A stretch of DNA of 6,192 bases from an uncultured Ruminococcus sp. (GTDB taxonomy: Bacteria; Bacillota; Clostridia; Oscillospirales; Ruminococcaceae). The translations under genes were made by a program, and so were the position numbers. Of this stretch, positions 4,312 through 6,192 are shown piece after piece. A model generated the notes under the pieces. It worked only from the letters and a program-made list of their open reading frames with translations, was not told the DNA's origin and ran no database searches. The stretch's first letter is position 1; the number at the start of each line of letters is the position of its first letter. The stretch covers positions 1-6,192 of the forward strand of contig CAMWUB010000089.1 in the NCBI GenBank assembly GCA_947177345.1. The letters run 5' to 3'.

Positions 4312-6168
4312 TTAAACTTCTGTGAAATCAGCGTCAACAAAACCTTCGTCGTCGGAATTGTTATCGTCATTACTGCCTTTTGTGAACTGTGAGGGATCAA
4401 TACCGCCCATATCGGCATTACCGTTAGGGTTAGCCTGCTGATAGATTTTTGCAGAAAGGTCATAGAATGCTTTCTGTAAATCTTCCTTAAGGTCTTTGAT
4501 TTCGCTTGTATTATTTGCGGAAATTGCTGATTTAAGTGCGGAACATTTACTTTCAATGTTGGCTTTTTCGTCAGCGGAAACTTTATCTCCGAAGTCTGCA
4601 AGAGCCTTTTCGCACTGGAATACGAGATTTTCAGCTTCGTTCTTTGTATCCACTTCTTCACGACGTTTCTTGTCTTCGGAAGCATACTGTTCAGCTTCTC
4701 TTACAGCCTTGTCAATATCTTCCTTGGACATATTTGTAGATGCTGTAATAGAAATATTCTGTTCCTTGCCTGTTCCTAAGTCCTTTGCGGAAACGTGGAC
4801 GATACCGTTTCTGTCAATGTCGAAAGTAACTTCAATCTGTGGGATTCCACGTGGAGCAGGTGCAATACCGTCAAGGCGGAATGTTCCGAGCTGTTTATTA
4901 TCTCTTGCGAACTCTCGTTCACCCTGAAGAACATTTATATCAACTGCTGTCTGATTATCTGCATAAGTCGAGAATACCTGTGATTTCTTTGTAGGAATTG
5001 TTGTATTTCTTTCAATCATCTTTGTGCATACACCACCGGCGGTTTCGATACCGAGTGAAAGCGGTGTAACGTCAAGAAGAAGAAGACCATTTTCAACATC
5101 ACCACCGAGGATACCACCCTGATAGCCTGCTCCGAGTGCAACACATTCGTCAGGATTTATTCCCTTGAATGGTTCTTTACCGAGTATTTTCTTAACAGCT
5201 TCCTGAACTGCCGGTATTCTCGAAGAACCACCAACCATAAGAACTTTACTTATTTCTGATATACTAAGACCACTGTCATTAAGTGCCTGTCTTACAGGAC
5301 CCATAGTAGCTTCAACGAGGTCTGCTGTAAGTTCGTTGAATTTAGCACGTGTGAGTGTTAAATCAAGATGTTTAGGAATACCTGAAGCATCAACTGTAAT
5401 GAACGGTATATTTATATTTGAAGTAGTTGTTGAAGAAAGTTCAATTTTAGATTTTTCGGCAGCGTCTTTAAGTCTCTGACCCACCATTTTATCATTTGAG
5501 AGGTCAATGCCCTCAGATTTTTTGAACTCTTCAATAATCCAGTTGATAATACGCTGGTCGAAGTCGTCACCACCAAGACGGTTATTACCGGCTGTTGCCT
5601 TTACCTGCTGAACGTCTTCACCCATTTCAATAATGGAAACGTCGAAAGTACCACCACCGAGGTCATAAACCATAATAGTCTGTTCCTCTTCCTTGTCGAT
5701 ACCGTAGGAAAGTGCAGCGGCTGTAGGTTCGTTGATAATACGTCTTACGTTAAGACCTGCAATCTGACCGGCATCTTTTGTAGCCTGTCTCTGTGCGTCA
5801 GTGAAGTAAGCCGGTACAGTGATAACGGCTTCTGTTACTGTTTCGCCGAGATAAGCTTCAGCATCTGCCTTGAGTTTCTGGAGAATCATTGCGGAAATTT
5901 CCTGAGGTGTATATTTTTTGCCGTCTATTTCAACCTTGTAATCAGAACCCATATGTCTCTTTATAGATGATACTGTTCTGTCATGGTTGGTAATTGCCTG
6001 TCTTTTTGCTACCTGACCGACAAGTCTTTCACCGTTGTTAGTGAATGCAACTACTGATGGTGTAGTTCTTGCACCCTCGCTGTTCGGAATAACTACAGCG
6101 TTACCGCCCTCCATAACTGCAACACATGAGTTTGTTGTACCTAAGTCAATACCTATAATTTTTCCCAT
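4312..6168 (-). CDS. dnaK: Chaperone protein DnaK (Hsp70)
   Basis: DnaK is the ATP-driven Hsp70 chaperone that binds and releases hydrophobic stretches of unfolded proteins with DnaJ and GrpE. The 618-residue length is typical. All three Hsp70 signatures are present: IDLGTTNS (7-14), YDLGGGTFDVS (168-178) and the VGGSSRIPAVQE region (309-323). The interdomain linker LLLLD is at 362-366. The beta substrate-binding domain follows (TPLSLGIETAGG, NTTIPTKKSQVFST, GERE, PQIEVTFDIDRNGI), then a helical lid from about 480. The Asn/Asp-rich flexible tail ends in DADFTEV, a variant of the usual DADFEEV. The N-terminal lobe reads from VSSIKRHMGSDYKV straight to YTPQEISAMIL, so it lacks the insert of Gram-negative DnaK, as expected for Firmicutes. 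The start ATG at 6168 has AAAGGAAG (minus strand, 6176-6183) 7 bases upstream. Only 24 bases of upstream DNA are visible, so heat-shock control (CIRCE, HrcA) cannot be judged. Confidence 0.99.
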   Translation of the reverse strand: MGKIIGIDLGTTNSCVAVMEGGNAVVIPNSEGARTTPSVVAFTNNGERLVGQVAKRQAITNHDRTVSSIKRHMGSDYKVEIDGKKYTPQEISAMILQKLKADAEAYLGETVTEAVITVPAYFTDAQRQATKDAGQIAGLNVRRIINEPTAAALSYGIDKEEEQTIMVYDLGGGTFDVSIIEMGEDVQQVKATAGNNRLGGDDFDQRIINWIIEEFKKSEGIDLSNDKMVGQRLKDAAEKSKIELSSTTTSNINIPFITVDASGIPKHLDLTLTRAKFNELTADLVEATMGPVRQALNDSGLSISEISKVLMVGGSSRIPAVQEAVKKILGKEPFKGINPDECVALGAGYQGGILGGDVENGLLLLDVTPLSLGIETAGGVCTKMIERNTTIPTKKSQVFSTYADNQTAVDINVLQGEREFARDNKQLGTFRLDGIAPAPRGIPQIEVTFDIDRNGIVHVSAKDLGTGKEQNISITASTNMSKEDIDKAVREAEQYASEDKKRREEVDTKNEAENLVFQCEKALADFGDKVSADEKANIESKCSALKSAISANNTSEIKDLKEDLQKAFYDLSAKIYQQANPNGNADMGGIDPSQFTKGSNDDNNSDDEGFVDADFTEV

Positions 6169-6175
6169 AATAAAT

Positions 6176-6183
6176 CTTCCTTT
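6176..6183 (-). promoter_or_regulatory. Ribosome binding site of dnaK
   Basis: On the minus strand AAAGGAAG lies 7 bases before the ATG at 6168. It is a moderate match but well placed, and no other start is plausible given the conserved MGKIIGIDLGTTNS start of the protein. Confidence 0.8.
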
Positions 6184-6192
6184 CTATAATAA

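Noticed and set aside
4308..4685. Open frame of 125 codons on the minus strand overlapping the end of dnaK
   Set aside because: It is an alternative frame of dnaK, whose own frame is intact to its normal end, so it is neither a separate gene nor a frameshift.
4496..4983. Three open frames on the plus strand opposite dnaK
   Set aside because: All are antisense to the conserved dnaK substrate-binding and lid regions and lack start signals.
6169..6192. CIRCE heat-shock operator before dnaK
   Set aside because: Looked for TTAGCACTC/GAGTGCTAA in the 24 visible bases and saw neither arm. It may lie beyond the window.
1..6192. CRISPR arrays, tRNA or rRNA genes, transposases, attachment sites
   Set aside because: No regularly spaced repeats, cloverleaf-like stretches, transposase motifs or flanking inverted repeats were seen by eye on either strand.

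Overview
The window looks like a piece of chromosome from a low-GC Gram-positive bacterium, most likely a Ruminococcus-like member of the Clostridia. Three things point that way. The order ylxM-ffh-rpsP-khpA is the conserved Firmicute SRP/ribosomal cluster. The DnaK ATPase domain lacks the insert of about 20 residues found in Gram-negative DnaK. Strong AGGAG/GGAGG ribosome binding sites precede most genes. The genus is an inference from protein style, not a database result.

The left half (1-3071) is read on the plus strand. A 185-codon gene of unknown function (59-616) comes first. A textbook vegetative promoter (TTGACA, 17 bp, TATAAT; 594-622) sits across the last codons of that gene and launches ylxM (667-1002), ffh (1018-2406), rpsP (2483-2725) and khpA (2797-3030). 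The run ends at a strong hairpin terminator (3035-3071). YlxM and Ffh belong to the signal recognition particle, which delivers nascent membrane proteins to the membrane. S16 is a small-subunit ribosomal protein and KhpA is a KH-domain RNA-binding protein, so the operon joins translation to protein targeting. The usual ftsY upstream and ylqD/rimM/trmD/rplS downstream are not in the visible stretch.

The right half (3070-6168) is read on the minus strand: dnaK (6168-4312), then dnaJ (4239-3070), separated by 72 bp that hold a hairpin. These are the Hsp70 chaperone and its J-domain co-chaperone. The dnaK promoter and any CIRCE operator, hrcA or grpE would lie beyond position 6192. The two halves converge on a shared, probably bidirectional terminator.

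Most of the window is core housekeeping DNA and I see no clear novel system. The items worth a second look are the unrecognised first gene, the promoter and dyad at its end, and the folded leaders before rpsP, khpA and dnaJ. Every gap between genes is shorter than 80 bases.
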